DNA of 64,000 nt. Source: TOLSYN sp963849065. GTDB taxonomy: Bacteria > Acidobacteriota > Terriglobia > Terriglobales > Acidobacteriaceae. The notes under the pieces are model-generated. The model was not told the origin of the DNA. It worked only from the letters and a program-made list of their open reading frames with translations, and made no database searches. Of this stretch, positions 63,912 to 64,000 are shown in pieces. How positions within the stretch are numbered: the stretch's first letter is position 1; every line of letters begins with the position of its first letter. The DNA lies in the NCBI GenBank assembly GCA_963849065.1, contig CAWKFM010000005.1, forward strand, positions 930,001 to 994,000. Direction: 5' to 3'. The translations under genes were made by a program, and so were the position numbers.

Positions 63912-64000
63912 CTACTCGCTGGCGCGCAGAAAGCCCATCAGGGCCTGCTTGAATTCACCGGGCTTCTCGATGTGCGGGATGTGGCCGCAGTCCGGAACCA
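63912..64000 (-). CDS. Alpha/beta hydrolase, C-terminal end (partial)
   Basis: The minus strand is open from the window edge to a TAG at 63912-63914. The visible 28 residues contain VPDCGHIPHIEKPGEFKQAL, typical of the C terminus of alpha/beta hydrolases, with His as the catalytic base. The rest lies beyond the window. It converges with fahA. Confidence 0.75.
   Translation of the reverse strand, partial: VPDCGHIPHIEKPGEFKQALMGFLRASE

Overview
The window looks like a chromosomal segment of a heterotrophic member of the Acidobacteriota, probably class Terriglobia. This is inferred from gene content, not from a marker gene: large secreted NHL/Ig-type proteins, BlaI/BlaR1-like pairs, UpxY-type antiterminators ahead of an exopolysaccharide (EPS) locus, and an aerobic tyrosine/homogentisate pathway. 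Most of it is ordinary, densely coded, GC-rich chromosome. One accessory island lies at about 48.0-56.45 kb.

Layout. 0-9.1 kb is a cell-envelope and signalling block: the end of a secreted Ser/Thr/Gly-rich protein, a fused diadenylate cyclase/YbbR protein (cdaA), a DegP/HtrA protease, a BlaI/BlaR1-like regulator pair whose operator-like palindrome is also found in front of htrA, a site-2 protease with CBS domains, and two overlapping CPBP-family membrane proteins. 9.2-13.2 kb holds an MFS carboxylate-type transporter, an acyl-activating enzyme and a small conserved protein. 13.4-18.99 kb is an iron-sulfur assembly block: sufB-sufC-sufD, with a DUF59/SufT-like domain fused to SufD, faced by a convergent sulfurtransferase-sufE pair. 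19.4-23.1 kb has an isopropylmalate/citramalate-type synthase and several small proteins.

23.4-38.4 kb is a complete Wzx/Wzy-type EPS locus: two NusG-like (UpxY) antiterminators separated by a decayed insertion sequence, an initiating sugar-phosphate transferase, a WecG/TagA transferase, a BY-kinase co-polymerase, an outer-membrane export protein, two GT4 transferases, a pyruvyltransferase-like protein, a polymerase, a methyltransferase and a flippase. It is followed by a convergent secreted beta-helix protein and a very large NHL-propeller/Ig-like secreted protein (40.0-45.4 kb). 45.5-47.9 kb holds an outer-membrane barrel-like protein, a DUF302 protein and a haloperoxidase-type hydrolase.

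The island ends at an initiator tRNA gene (56451-56527, minus strand), with a tyrosine integrase next to the tRNA 3' end. The integrase is interrupted by a single in-frame TAG. Next to it is a compact replication-type module of four small or medium genes, and further out are scattered hypothetical genes, one of which (a zinc-ribbon protein) is framed by 18-bp direct repeats. I could not find the left attachment site.

Beyond the tRNA are feoAB with a palindromic operator-like site, and divergently the tyrosine catabolic operon hppD-hmgA-(unknown gene)-fahA. The unknown gene is tightly packed inside the operon and is the best candidate here for an undescribed enzyme. The window ends in the 3' part of an alpha/beta hydrolase gene.
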